Assembly (NCBI GenBank): GCA_044221555.1
Contig: JBGAOY010000012.1
Span: 86,197 to 150,196 of the forward strand
Reading direction: 5' to 3'
DNA from: JAEUJM01 sp044221555
GTDB lineage: Bacteria > Actinomycetota > Acidimicrobiia > Acidimicrobiales > DATDAH01
DNA: 64,000 nt
Below the pieces are notes generated by a model. That model was not told the DNA's origin. It did no database searches and worked only from the letters and a program-made list of their open reading frames with translations. A program made the position numbers and the translations under genes. Positions 53,926-61,910 of the stretch are shown here, one piece after another; position 1 is the stretch's first letter; each line of letters starts with the position of its first letter.

Positions 53926-54933
53926 ATGGACCTCACCACGGTTGCCGACGACGAGGCGGTGGTGCACGACGGCACCACGGCCCGGGTGCACGGCGGCCTC
54001 GCGCCCGACACCCACTACGACCTCGACGGCTTCTCGTTCACCACCCTGCCGGCACCCGGTGAGCGCCTTGCCACGCTCGCCACCGTCAACGACGTGCACT
54101 TCGGCGAGACGCAGTGCGGGGTGATCGAGGGTGTCGAGCTGGGGCCGATCTACTCCGCGGAGCCCGGTGACGACCCGTACCCCGAGGTGATGAACCGGGG
54201 CGCGGTGGCCGACATCGCCGCCATCGATCCCGACGCGGTGGTGGTGAAGGGCGACCTCACCAACCGCGGCAGCCGGGACGAGTACCAGGCGTTCCTCGAC
54301 TGCTACCAAGGCGCCTTCGGCGACAAGCTGCACCACGTGCGGGGCAACCACGACGGCTACCACGGGGAGACCTTCGCGTCCGACGCCCCCTTCACCGTGG
54401 ACGTGCCGGGTCTCACCGTGGCGGTGCTCGACACCACCATCCCCCTCGACACCCCGGGTCGGGTGACCGCCGAGCAACTCGAGTGGCTGGGCGACGTCGC
54501 CGCCGGCGCCGACCGACACGTGATGGTGCTCGGGCACCATCACGTGTGGGACCCCACCTCGGCGATCCGGCCCGAGACCTACTTCGGCATCAACCCCGAC
54601 GACTCGGAGCGCCTGATCGACGTGGTCGCCGCCAACCCGCGGATCATCGCCTACGCCGCCGGCCACACCCATCGCAACCGGGTGCGCCGCTTCCCGGCGA
54701 CCGGCGACGTGCCGTGGGCCGAGGTGGCCTGCGTGAAGGACTTCCCCGGCACGTGGGCGGAGTACCGCGTGTTCGAGGGCGGCGTGCTGGCCATCCACCG
54801 GCGGATCTCGTCGCCCGAGGCCCTGGCGTGGAGCGAGAGGACCCGGGACATGTACGGCGGCACCTACTTCGAGTACGCCTTCGGCGACCTCGACGACCGC
54901 TGCTACGCCATCTGGCCCCGTACCGGCCGATGA
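53926..54933 (+). CDS. Calcineurin-like metallophosphoesterase
   Basis: A 335-residue phosphoesterase. After an N-terminal ~45-residue beta domain (MDLTTVADDEAVVHDGTTARVHGGLAPDTHYDLDG), the metal motifs follow in order: NDVHFGE, VVVKGDLTNRG, VRGNHDGYHG, VLGHHHVWDP and AAGHTHRNRV. This resembles CpdA-type cyclic nucleotide phosphodiesterases, but the substrate is uncertain. It has no signal peptide. A 34-codon frame (ATG 53822, preceded by TAGCCT at 9 bases) ends directly before the ATG and might be a leader peptide. The stop overlaps the next start (ATGA). Confidence 0.88.
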   Translation: MDLTTVADDEAVVHDGTTARVHGGLAPDTHYDLDGFSFTTLPAPGERLATLATVNDVHFGETQCGVIEGVELGPIYSAEPGDDPYPEVMNRGAVADIAAIDPDAVVVKGDLTNRGSRDEYQAFLDCYQGAFGDKLHHVRGNHDGYHGETFASDAPFTVDVPGLTVAVLDTTIPLDTPGRVTAEQLEWLGDVAAGADRHVMVLGHHHVWDPTSAIRPETYFGINPDDSERLIDVVAANPRIIAYAAGHTHRNRVRRFPATGDVPWAEVACVKDFPGTWAEYRVFEGGVLAIHRRISSPEALAWSERTRDMYGGTYFEYAFGDLDDRCYAIWPRTGR

Positions 54934-55475
54934 CCGGCCGCCTGCCGGCCGTGAGGCCGGAGCGAGCGGTCGAGCGCCCCCGGTGGTGGAGGGCGGTGCC
55001 GGCGATGCTCACGGTGCTGGCGGTGCCCGCCCTCGTGGTGGCGCTGGCCGGCTGCTCGGTGCTGGGCGACGACTCCACCTCGGCCACCACGGTGCCCAAC
55101 GGCGTCCGCCTGGTCGACGTCGAGCCGGGTACCTGCTTCCAGCGGCCCGCCAACACCGACGTGCGCACGGTCGAGCAGGTGGGTTGTCGAAAGCCCCACG
55201 ACGCCGAGGCCTACGCGGTGTTCGCCCTACCCGCCCCGGCCGACGACCCGTTCCCCGGCGGCGCCGAGGTGCAGAGCCTGGCGCAGCAGGGGTGCCAGGA
55301 CCGGTTCGCCGACTACGTGGGCCAGGCCTACGAGGACTCCGAGTACTACTTCTCGGCCGTCGCCCCCACCCGCAAGTCGTGGGAGGACCGCAACGACCGC
55401 CGAGTGCTCTGCTCGGTGATCGCGCCGGGGGGCGGCCAGATCGAGGGCTCGGTCCGGGCGGGCTCGGGCGGCTGA
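54930..55475 (+). CDS. Septum-formation-domain lipoprotein (array copy 1)
   Basis: A 181-residue lipoprotein: WWRAVPAMLTVLAVPALVVALAGC with lipobox cysteine C42. The domain reads VRLVDVEPGTCFQRPANTD ... VEQVGCRKPHDAEAYAVFALPAPADDPFPGGAEVQSLAQQGCQDRFADYVGQAYEDSEYYFSAVAPTRKSWEDRNDRRVLCSVI, matching the actinobacterial 'septum formation' domain (PF13845-like): four Cys, a (P/A)HD-x-E motif and W-x-x-x-DR. ATG 54930 overlaps the phosphoesterase stop. It is the first and most diverged of four consecutive genes with this domain. Molecular role is unknown. Confidence 0.8.
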   Translation: MTGRLPAVRPERAVERPRWWRAVPAMLTVLAVPALVVALAGCSVLGDDSTSATTVPNGVRLVDVEPGTCFQRPANTDVRTVEQVGCRKPHDAEAYAVFALPAPADDPFPGGAEVQSLAQQGCQDRFADYVGQAYEDSEYYFSAVAPTRKSWEDRNDRRVLCSVIAPGGGQIEGSVRAGSGG

Positions 55476-55558
55476 GCGCACGGCCGCGGTCATCGCGAAG
55501 GCCGGGGGTGGGAACGCTAAGGTCGGCCGCGACCCGACCTACGACTGGAGATCACGCC

Positions 55559-56050
55559 ATGCCGACATGGACGAAGGCGCTGGGGGCGGCGCTGCTGGTG
55601 CTGACGCTCACCTCGGCCTGCAGCTCGAGCTCTGACAGCACGAGTCGTGACGACGAGGGCAACCTCACCGAGAGCGGCGACGTCAACGTGTTCGACCTCG
55701 AGGTGGGTGACTGCTTCAACCAGCCGCCCGACGGCACCATCACCGAGGTGGCGGGCGTGCCGTGCGAGCAGGCGCACGACAACGAGGTGTACGCCACCTT
55801 CGACATCGAGGGCGGCAGCGATGCCCCGTTCCCCGGCGATGCGGCCATCCAGACCGAGTCGGAGAAGTGCACCGCAGCGCTCTTCACCGACTACGTGGGC
55901 ACGTCGTTCGACGAGTCGCGGTTCACCGCCACGTCGTTGAACCCCACACAGGAGAGCTGGGAGCAGAGCGGCGACCGGGAGGTCATCTGCATCGCGTTGA
56001 CGAAGGATGGCACCCAGATCACCGGCTCCATCAAGGACACGGCGGAGTAG
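55559..56050 (+). CDS. Septum-formation-domain lipoprotein (array copy 2)
   Basis: A 163-residue lipoprotein: MPTWTKALGAALLVLTLTSAC with lipobox cysteine C21, then a short Ser-rich linker and the domain VNVFDLEVGDCFNQPPDGTITEVAGVPCEQAHDNEVYATFDIEGG-SDAPFPGD ... LFTDYVGTSFDESRFTATSLNPTQESWEQSGDREVICIAL. Very similar to copy 3. GGAG precedes the ATG. Predicted to be tethered to the outer face of the membrane. Confidence 0.82.
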   Translation: MPTWTKALGAALLVLTLTSACSSSSDSTSRDDEGNLTESGDVNVFDLEVGDCFNQPPDGTITEVAGVPCEQAHDNEVYATFDIEGGSDAPFPGDAAIQTESEKCTAALFTDYVGTSFDESRFTATSLNPTQESWEQSGDREVICIALTKDGTQITGSIKDTAE

Positions 56051-56110
56051 GCCCCCGGTGCCGGGTCGCGCGGGACCCGCACCGATCGCCAGACAACGGA
56101 GAGGATCGCC

Positions 56111-57541
56111 ATGTCCGACACGCCACCGCCGCCCGACGAGAACGCCCCGTCACCGAGCGACGAGCCCGATCCCCTCACCGGCATCGACCCGAACGCCACC
56201 GCCTCCCTGCCACCGCTCGGCGCCCCGCCCCCGGCCCTGACGGTCGAGCCCGACGCCGCGGGCTACGCCACCGAGTCCCCCGGGGCCGGGCCGCCCGCGG
56301 GGTCGACGCCGTTCCCACCGGCGCCGGCTGAGCGCCAGGCCGCCGCCTATCCGGGGGCGGAGGGCTATCCGCCTACCGAGGGCTACCCGCAGCCGGGCGC
56401 CGCCTCACCGGTGGCCGAGACGCCGACTGCGGCGGCGTACCCCGGCGCGGAGGGCTATCCGCCTACCGAGGGCTACCCGCAGCCCGGTGCGGCCTCACCG
56501 GTGGCCGAGACGCCGACGGCGGCGGCGTACCCGGGTGCGGAGGGGTATCCGTCCACGGAGGGATACCCGCAGCCGGGTGCCGCCTCACCGGTGGCCGAGA
56601 CGCCGACGGCGGCGGCGTACCCCGGCGCGGAGGGCTATCCGCCGGCCGAGGGGTACCCGGCGGTGTCCGGCTACCCGCCGGCGCAGGGCTATGCGGCCGC
56701 GGCCGCCGCACCGGGTGCGGGCTATCCGCCGGCCGAGGGCTACCCGCCGGCCCAGGGCTACCCGCCCGGCGCGGGCTATCCGCCCACCGAGGGCTACCCC
56801 CAAGCGGGGGGCTACGGCGCACCCCCCGGGTCGCCACCGCCCACCCAGGCGGGCTGGGGTGCCGGCGGGGGAGTGCCGCCCGCCTACGGCGCGCCACCGC
56901 CGTCGGGGGGAGGCGGCAAGAAGGGCCTGATCATCGCCCTGGCGGTGGTGGGCGGCGTCATCGTGCTGGCCCTCGGCGTGGTGGTGATCGCCGCGGTCAC
57001 CAGCGACGACGACAACAACGCCGCCACCGTGGTGCGCACCACCTTGCCGTCGGCCACGTCCACCACGGGGCTCACGTTCGGGCCGGGGTCGACCACCACC
57101 GATGCGCCGCGGCCGGGTGACAGCGCGCTCGACCCGGGCGACACGTCGGGCACGTCGGGCACCCAGATCAACGTGTTCGACCTGGAGGTGGGCGACTGCT
57201 TCGACGTGCCCAGCAGCGGCAACATCACCAACGTGAACGGCATCGACTGCGACCAGCCCCACGACAACGAGGTGTTCGCCACGTTCGACATCGCGGGCGG
57301 CCCCGATGCCCCGTTCCCGGGTGAGAACGTCATCAGCCAGCAGGCGCAGACGCAGTGCACCGGCTCGCTGTTCACCGACTACGTGGGCGTGCCGTTCACC
57401 TCGTCGCGGTTCACCGCCACCTCCATCGACCCCACGCGTGAGACCTGGGAGAGCGAGCTCAACGATCGGGAGGTCATCTGCGTGGCCACCAGCCCGGACG
57501 ACTCGCCGCTCACCGCATCGGTCCGTGGCGCCAACGAGTAG
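56111..57541 (+). CDS. Septum-formation-domain membrane protein with YP-rich repeats (array copy 3)
   Basis: A 476-residue protein. The N-terminal ~265 residues are a disordered cytosolic region with three full and one partial 30-residue repeat (AAYPGAEGYP, PTEGYPQPGAA, SPVAETPTA) and many GYPP units. One transmembrane helix follows (KGLIIALAVVGGVIVLALGVVVIAAV, about 270-297). Outside is a Ser/Thr linker and the septum-formation domain (INVFDLEVGDCFDVPSSGNITNVNGIDCDQPHDNEVFATFDIAGG ... SRFTATSIDPTRETWESELNDREVICVA). ATG 56111 has GGAGAGGA upstream. Confidence 0.85.
   Translation: MSDTPPPPDENAPSPSDEPDPLTGIDPNATASLPPLGAPPPALTVEPDAAGYATESPGAGPPAGSTPFPPAPAERQAAAYPGAEGYPPTEGYPQPGAASPVAETPTAAAYPGAEGYPPTEGYPQPGAASPVAETPTAAAYPGAEGYPSTEGYPQPGAASPVAETPTAAAYPGAEGYPPAEGYPAVSGYPPAQGYAAAAAAPGAGYPPAEGYPPAQGYPPGAGYPPTEGYPQAGGYGAPPGSPPPTQAGWGAGGGVPPAYGAPPPSGGGGKKGLIIALAVVGGVIVLALGVVVIAAVTSDDDNNAATVVRTTLPSATSTTGLTFGPGSTTTDAPRPGDSALDPGDTSGTSGTQINVFDLEVGDCFDVPSSGNITNVNGIDCDQPHDNEVFATFDIAGGPDAPFPGENVISQQAQTQCTGSLFTDYVGVPFTSSRFTATSIDPTRETWESELNDREVICVATSPDDSPLTASVRGANE
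56342..56640 (+). repeat. 90-bp tandem repeat in array copy 3
   Basis: Units begin at 56342, 56432, 56522 and 56612 (the last partial), nearly identical, in frame, encoding the 30-residue AAYPGAEGYP... repeat. Downstream it decays into shorter GYPPAEG-type units. Confidence 0.95.
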
Positions 57542-57600
57542 CGCCAGGTCGTCGGGAACCGGGAACCGGGCGACGGCATCGGCTCGTCGAAAGGAGCATC

Positions 57601-58593
57601 GTGTCGAACCTCCCGCCGCAGCCATCGTCCTTGCCCCCGCCACCCGTTCAACCCGTGCCGCCGGGTCAGCCGGTGCCGCCGGGTCAGCCGGTGCCACCAC
57701 CCGTTCAGCCCGTGTCGCCGGGCCAGCCGGTGCCGCCACCCGTTCAACCCGTGCCGCCGAGTCCTCCGGCGTCGCCACCCGGTCAGCCTCCAGTGCCGGG
57801 GCCGGGACCGGGCCTCCTCCCGCCGCCCCCCGCTCAGGCAGGTGGGGTGCAGCCGGTGCCACCGGGTGCCGGCCCCACGGCGGGGGCGGCGCTCGCGCCG
57901 CTGGGATGGGGAGGCGGTGCGGTGCCCCCGGCCCCGGTCGGGCCGCTCGGCCCCGGTGCCGGCGGTCCGGGCGGTCGAGGCCCGGGCGGTCGGGGCACCG
58001 GCCTCTGGATCGGGTTGGGGGCGCTGGTGGGCGTGTTGGCCATCCTGGTGGTCGGGGTGGTGGTGGTCACGCTCATCGATGACGACGGGACCGGCTCCGT
58101 CGACCGGGCCTCCGCCGCGGCGGAGAGCACCACCACCGCCGGGCCCACCGACGAGACCAAGCCGGACATCACCTTCGACTCCGAGCCGACCGACACGTCG
58201 GTGCCCGTCGAGACCATCGACGTGTTCGACCTCGAGGTGGGCGACTGCTTCGACGTACCCGACGGCGACACGGTGTCGGACGTCGACCGGGTCGACTGCA
58301 CGGCACCCCACGACGAGGAGATGAGCGCCCGGTTCTTCTTCACCGAACCGCCGGGCGCGCCGTACCCGGGCGATGCCGCGATCGATCGGATCTCCACCCG
58401 CCGGTGCACCGGCTTCCGCTTCCGGGACTACGTCGGGATCCCCTTCGCCGACTCCGAGCTCGACGCCTTCGGCCTGACGCCGTCGCGGGAGTCGTGGGAG
58501 GACACGACCGACCCCGACCGGCTGGTCCAGTGCGTGGTCGCCGGCGCCGATGGCGCCCAGCTCACCGGATCGGTCCAGGGGAGCGCTCGATAG
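57601..58593 (+). CDS. Septum-formation-domain membrane protein with proline-rich N-terminus (array copy 4)
   Basis: A 330-residue protein from GTG 57601, with AAAGGAGC just upstream. The N-terminal ~130 residues are repeats of VPPGQP, VPPPVQPV and similar. One transmembrane helix (GLWIGLGALVGVLAILVVGVVVVTLI, about 134-159) precedes an external linker and the domain IDVFDLEVGDCFDVPDGDTVSDVDRVDCTAPHDEEMSARFFFTEPPGAPYPGD ... FRFRDYVGIPFADSELDAFGLTPSRESWED. Same architecture as copy 3 but with a different cytosolic tail. Confidence 0.85.
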   Translation: MSNLPPQPSSLPPPPVQPVPPGQPVPPGQPVPPPVQPVSPGQPVPPPVQPVPPSPPASPPGQPPVPGPGPGLLPPPPAQAGGVQPVPPGAGPTAGAALAPLGWGGGAVPPAPVGPLGPGAGGPGGRGPGGRGTGLWIGLGALVGVLAILVVGVVVVTLIDDDGTGSVDRASAAAESTTTAGPTDETKPDITFDSEPTDTSVPVETIDVFDLEVGDCFDVPDGDTVSDVDRVDCTAPHDEEMSARFFFTEPPGAPYPGDAAIDRISTRRCTGFRFRDYVGIPFADSELDAFGLTPSRESWEDTTDPDRLVQCVVAGADGAQLTGSVQGSAR

Positions 58594-59804
58594 CCGCCGA
58601 CGCGGGGCCGACGCCCGAGCGCACCCCGTCGCCGTCCCCGGCGACGCCGCCGGCCGGCGGGCCGCTCGCCGACCTGCGGGTCGTCGACGTCTCGACCGTG
58701 GTGGCCGGACCCGGCTGTGCCCGCTACCTGGCCGACTTCGGGGCCGACGTGGTGAAGGTCGAGCGTCCCGACGGGGGCGACACCACCCGCACGATGGGAT
58801 GGGTCGACCCGCGCGACGACGTCACGCTCTGGTGGAAGCTGGAGGGCCGGGGCAAGCGCACGGTGGCGCTCGACCTGAAGGCCGACGACGGTCGCGACGC
58901 CTTCCTGCGCCTGTGCGACACCGCCGACGTCCTCGTCGAGAACTTCCGACCCGGCACGCTCGAGCGGCTGGGACTCGGGCCCGACGTGTTGCTCGCCCGG
59001 CGGCCGTCGCTCGTCATCACCCGGGTGACCGGCTTCGGCCAGGACGGCCCCTACGCCGGCCGCCCCGGCTTCGCCACGATGGCCGAGGCCATGTCGGGCT
59101 TCGCGGCCATCAACGGCGAGGCCGACGGCGGTCCCGTGCTGCCGCCCATCGCGCTCACCGACGAGGTGACGGCGCTGGTGGCGGCGTTCGCCACGATGGT
59201 GGCGGTGCACTCGGGCGTGGGCCAAGTGGTCGACGTGAACCTGCTCGAGTCGATGTTCCAGCTGATGGGGCCGCTCATCTCCGGCTACCTGCTGACCGGT
59301 GAGCTGCAGGAACGGTTGGGCTCGGGCATCCCCTACTCGGTGCCCCGCAACGTCTACCGCACCGCCGACGACCGGTGGGTGGCGGTGTCGACGTCGGCCG
59401 AGTCGGTGGCCCAGCGGGTGCTGGCGCTCCTGGGCGTGGCCGGCGATCCCCGATTCGGGTCGTTCGCGGCGCGGGCCGCGCACCGCACCGAGCTCGATGA
59501 GTTGATGGCCGCCTGGATGGCCCAGCGGTCGCTGGCCGACGTGCTCGAGGCGTTCGAGGCCGCGCACGCCGCGGCGGCGCCGATCTTCGACATGGCCGAC
59601 ATCGCCACCGACCCCCACTACCGGGCCCGCGGTGCGGTGGTCGACGTCGACGGGGTGCCCATGCAGGGCCTCGTGGCCCGACTGTCGGCCACCCCCGGTG
59701 CCATCCGCTGGGCCGGTCGCCCCTTGGGTGCCGACACCGCCGACGTGCTGGCCGAGCTCGACGCGGCGGCCGGCGAGGCCGCCCCCGCCGATCCGGGCGA
59801 CTGA
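58530..59804 (+). CDS. Family III CoA-transferase (CaiB/BaiF)
   Basis: About 424 residues. GGPLADLRVVDVSTVVAGPGCARYLADFGADVVKVERPDGGDTTRTMGW, WWKLEGRGKRTVALDLKADDGRDAFLRLCDTADVLVENFRPGTLERLGLG, ITRVTGFGQDGPYAGRPGFATMAEAMSG and VGQVVDVNLLESMFQLMG define class III. The start is awkward: between the previous stop (58593) and the domain (58665) there is no ATG, GTG or TTG in frame. GTG 58530, which overlaps the preceding gene by 64 bases, is the nearest, so initiation there or at a rare codon is possible. Acyl substrate unknown. Confidence 0.88.
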   Translation: MRGRRRRWRPAHRIGPGERSIAADAGPTPERTPSPSPATPPAGGPLADLRVVDVSTVVAGPGCARYLADFGADVVKVERPDGGDTTRTMGWVDPRDDVTLWWKLEGRGKRTVALDLKADDGRDAFLRLCDTADVLVENFRPGTLERLGLGPDVLLARRPSLVITRVTGFGQDGPYAGRPGFATMAEAMSGFAAINGEADGGPVLPPIALTDEVTALVAAFATMVAVHSGVGQVVDVNLLESMFQLMGPLISGYLLTGELQERLGSGIPYSVPRNVYRTADDRWVAVSTSAESVAQRVLALLGVAGDPRFGSFAARAAHRTELDELMAAWMAQRSLADVLEAFEAAHAAAAPIFDMADIATDPHYRARGAVVDVDGVPMQGLVARLSATPGAIRWAGRPLGADTADVLAELDAAAGEAAPADPGD

Positions 59805-59880
59805 GCTGGGCAGCGTCGACCGGGCGGCCGGCGCCGACGGTGGCGGGTACGAGGCACCGAGTCACCGAGCCACGCTGAGG

Positions 59881-59958
59881 CGAATGGTGCGAACTCGACG
59901 ACATGGCGCGCCAGAAGCGCGCGCTATGTCGTCGAGAACGACGAGTGTCGGTGCCCCC
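59881..59958. repeat. Palindrome family B, copy A
   Basis: A 78-base unit with arms CTCGACGACAT (59894-59904) and ATGTCGTCGAG (59926-59936) plus GCGC-rich inner arms. Nearly identical to copy B, including non-palindromic flanks (CGAATGG before; AACGACGAGTGTCGGTGCC after). Confidence 0.9.
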
Positions 59959-60022
59959 GACCACGGGGCATGTGCTGAACCACCCGGGGTGGCCGCATCG
60001 GAGCTCTCTGGGGCGCCGCCAC

Positions 60023-60100
60023 CGAATGGCGCGAACTCGACGACATGGCGCGCGGGAAGCGCGCGCTATGTCGTCGAGAACGACGAGTGTCGGTGCCCCC
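60023..60100. repeat. Palindrome family B, copy B
   Basis: A direct repeat of copy A, 142 bases downstream in the same orientation, differing at only a few positions. A degenerate copy lies at 26395-26437. The 59805-60180 gap holds no gene beyond these repeats. Confidence 0.9.
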
Positions 60101-60180
60101 CAGCACGCGGCGTGTCCTGTGCCACCCCTCCGTGGCCGAACCGGAGCAGTCCAGCGCTCGGCCGCGGCAACAGCCGCCGC

Positions 60181-60579
60181 TCAGGCCGCGAACAGGCGGG
60201 CGGTGAGCTCGGTGTCCTCGGTGCCGCGGTACCGGGCCACCTTGTCGCCGTCGAAGTGCCACCAGTGGTGCAGCTCCATGGTGCCGTTCTTCCCGGTGGC
60301 CCGCACCGTCACACCGAAGCGGATCACCACCATCACGTCGTCGTCGCCCTCCACCATGGCCAGGGGTGTGAACTCGGTGACGTCGCAGGTCTCGGCCAGC
60401 GCCTGGAAGAACCCGGGCACCTCGGCCTTGCCCTTGTACTGGCCCCACCACGGGGCCACCACGCCCGAGGCCTCGGGGGCCCAGTCGACATCGTCGGTCA
60501 CGTGGCTCAGGATCGTCTCGACGTCGCCCCGCCCGAACGCCTCGTAGATGTCGGTGATGATGTCGGCCTTGGTGCCCAT
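60181..60579 (-). CDS. NTF2-like/SnoaL-like protein
   Basis: A 132-residue cone-shaped NTF2-fold protein. ADIITDIYEAFGRGDVETILSHVTDDVDWAPEASGVVAPWWGQYKGKAEVPGFFQALAE is the helix-and-strand opening of the SnoaL-like family, and MELHHWWHFDGDKVARYRGTEDTELTARLF the closing strands. ATG 60579 has GAGGGGG upstream on this strand. Members include ketosteroid-isomerase-like enzymes and stress proteins; no function can be fixed. Confidence 0.85.
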   Translation of the reverse strand: MGTKADIITDIYEAFGRGDVETILSHVTDDVDWAPEASGVVAPWWGQYKGKAEVPGFFQALAETCDVTEFTPLAMVEGDDDVMVVIRFGVTVRATGKNGTMELHHWWHFDGDKVARYRGTEDTELTARLFAA

Positions 60580-60664
60580 GGGTTCCCCCTCGTCTCGGAT
60601 GGTCCGTACGGGCGTGCATTCGCCGACGCATCGCGAACCGGATCACCGGTGGCTCGGGTCATCT

Positions 60665-60720
60665 GGTCGCGGGGTCGCGGGGTCGCGGGGTCGCGGGGTC
60701 GCGGGGTCGCGGGGTCGCCG
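60665..60720. repeat. 8-bp tandem repeat
   Basis: Six perfect copies of GGTCGCGG and a seventh variant (GGTCGCCG), followed by degenerate copies to about 60790. It lies upstream of the NTF2-like gene. The rest of 60580-60962 holds no recognisable gene. Confidence 0.95.
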
Positions 60721-60962
60721 GGTCGTGGTCGCTGGCTCGTGATCGCCGGGTCGCTGGTTCGCCGGACCACGGGTCGGGCCCGCGGGGTCGCCTGGGTCAG
60801 GTTGAGGCGGCGAGCAGTGCGGCGACCGCTGCCGTCCCACCACAGCTGTGGCGATCATCCTGCTGTGCCTCCGCCGGCCGGACCCGTCGGAGGGGTCTGC
60901 CACCCTGTCCGCTCCCGCGGCGCGTGGGTGGCGACAGGTGACGCCGACGGCGGCGTCGTGAC

Positions 60963-61361
60963 TCAGGTGAACACGGCCAGCAGGCCGGTGATCGCGGCCA
61001 GTCCCAGGCCTGCGACGGTGAGCATGCGGTTCGTGAGCTGGGTGGTCACCTCGCGCGCGGTGCGCTCGATGTGGGCCTGGAGCCGTGCCTCGACCGCTGT
61101 GCTCTCGGCCCGGACCACTTCGATCTCGGATCGCACCACTTCGATCTCGGATCGCACCAGTTCGATCTCGGATCGGACCAGTTCGATCTCGGATCGGACC
61201 AGTTCGATCTCGGCCCGGACCAGGGCCACGTCGGCCTTGGTGGCCGGCTCGTCCACGTCGCGCGCTGGGAAGTACGACAGCATCGCCTGGGTGGCCTCCT
61301 TCCCGAGGCGGGGGGCGAAGTAGTTGTAGACGGCGTTGCGATGCTCCTCGAGCATGGCCAT
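60963..61361 (-). CDS. Coiled-coil membrane protein built from heptad repeats (DUF1640-like)
   Basis: A 132-residue protein; ATG 61361 has GGAG upstream (ATG 61355 is equally possible). It starts MAMLEEHRNAVYNYFAPRLGKEATQAMLSYFPARDVDEPATKADVALVRAEIE, then about six near-identical heptads (SEIELVR/SEIEVVR), a further helix (STAVEARLQAHIERTAREVTTQL) and a C-terminal transmembrane helix (MLTVAGLGLAAITGLLAVF). The plan resembles DUF1640/CCDC90-like proteins, which form trimeric coiled coils anchored by one helix. Function unknown. Confidence 0.75.
   Translation of the reverse strand: MAMLEEHRNAVYNYFAPRLGKEATQAMLSYFPARDVDEPATKADVALVRAEIELVRSEIELVRSEIELVRSEIEVVRSEIEVVRAESTAVEARLQAHIERTAREVTTQLTNRMLTVAGLGLAAITGLLAVFT
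61119..61223. repeat. 21-bp tandem repeat coding for heptads
   Basis: Five consecutive 21-base units starting TTCGATCTCGG on the plus strand, nearly identical at DNA level, read on the minus strand as one heptad each. Confidence 0.95.
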
Positions 61362-61440
61362 GGTCGGCTCCGCATGGTCGGTGGGTGCTCGGGGAAGCGC
61401 CGCCCACGGTAGCGGCCGCTGCCGGCGGGCGGAAGGGGGA

Positions 61441-61794
61441 TCAGCCCTCGCCACCCCGGCACGCCGGATGATCGGGGACGGCCACCGGGGGCGCCTCGCG
61501 CGTCGTCACGTAGAGGCGGGTGGTGCCATCGCACACCACGGCGATGTTGGCGAACTTGTCGGGCATCACGATGATCGTGCGGGGCGCTTCGAGGCGCTCG
61601 CCGACGGGGGCGTCGCCCAGGCCCCGTTCGTCGCACGACCCGGCGGTGGTGACGAGGAGCGCACCGAGCGCCAGCGCGGCCGCCGCCCCGAGGCCGAGGC
61701 GGCGGGGGAGGCGGATCGTCATCGACCGCCCGCCAGTCGATGACGTCGACGTGGACGTGGGTGGGGGCGTGGTTGGTTCGGTGGTTGGTTTCAT
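61441..61794 (-). CDS. Small putative lipoprotein or secreted protein
   Basis: A 117-residue protein if started at ATG 61794, which has CAGACT exactly 6 bases upstream (leaderless layout). ATG 61722 would give 93 residues (MTIRLPRRLGLGAAAALALGALLVTTAGSC), a more usual signal-peptide start. A possible lipobox (TAGSC) ends the hydrophobic segment. The mature part (DERGLGDAPVGERLEAPRTIIVMPDKFANIAVVCDGTTRLYVTTRE) has a TTRLYVTTR motif often seen in small actinobacterial secreted proteins. Function unknown. Confidence 0.6.
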   Translation of the reverse strand: MKPTTEPTTPPPTSTSTSSTGGRSMTIRLPRRLGLGAAAALALGALLVTTAGSCDERGLGDAPVGERLEAPRTIIVMPDKFANIAVVCDGTTRLYVTTREAPPVAVPDHPACRGGEG

Positions 61795-61910
61795 GCCGAC
61801 AGTCTGCAACCACCTCCGACGGCATGCGGGAGGCGTCGGCCGGCCGGTCCTGCGCCCCAGGGGGAGGGCCGCTGGCGGGTCTGGGGGCCCTGGCCACCGG
61901 GGACGGGGCC

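Noticed and set aside
60661..60790. GGTCGCGG array considered as a CRISPR or replication iteron cluster
   Set aside because: Units are contiguous 8-mers with no spacers and no replication gene nearby; it is a simple tandem repeat.
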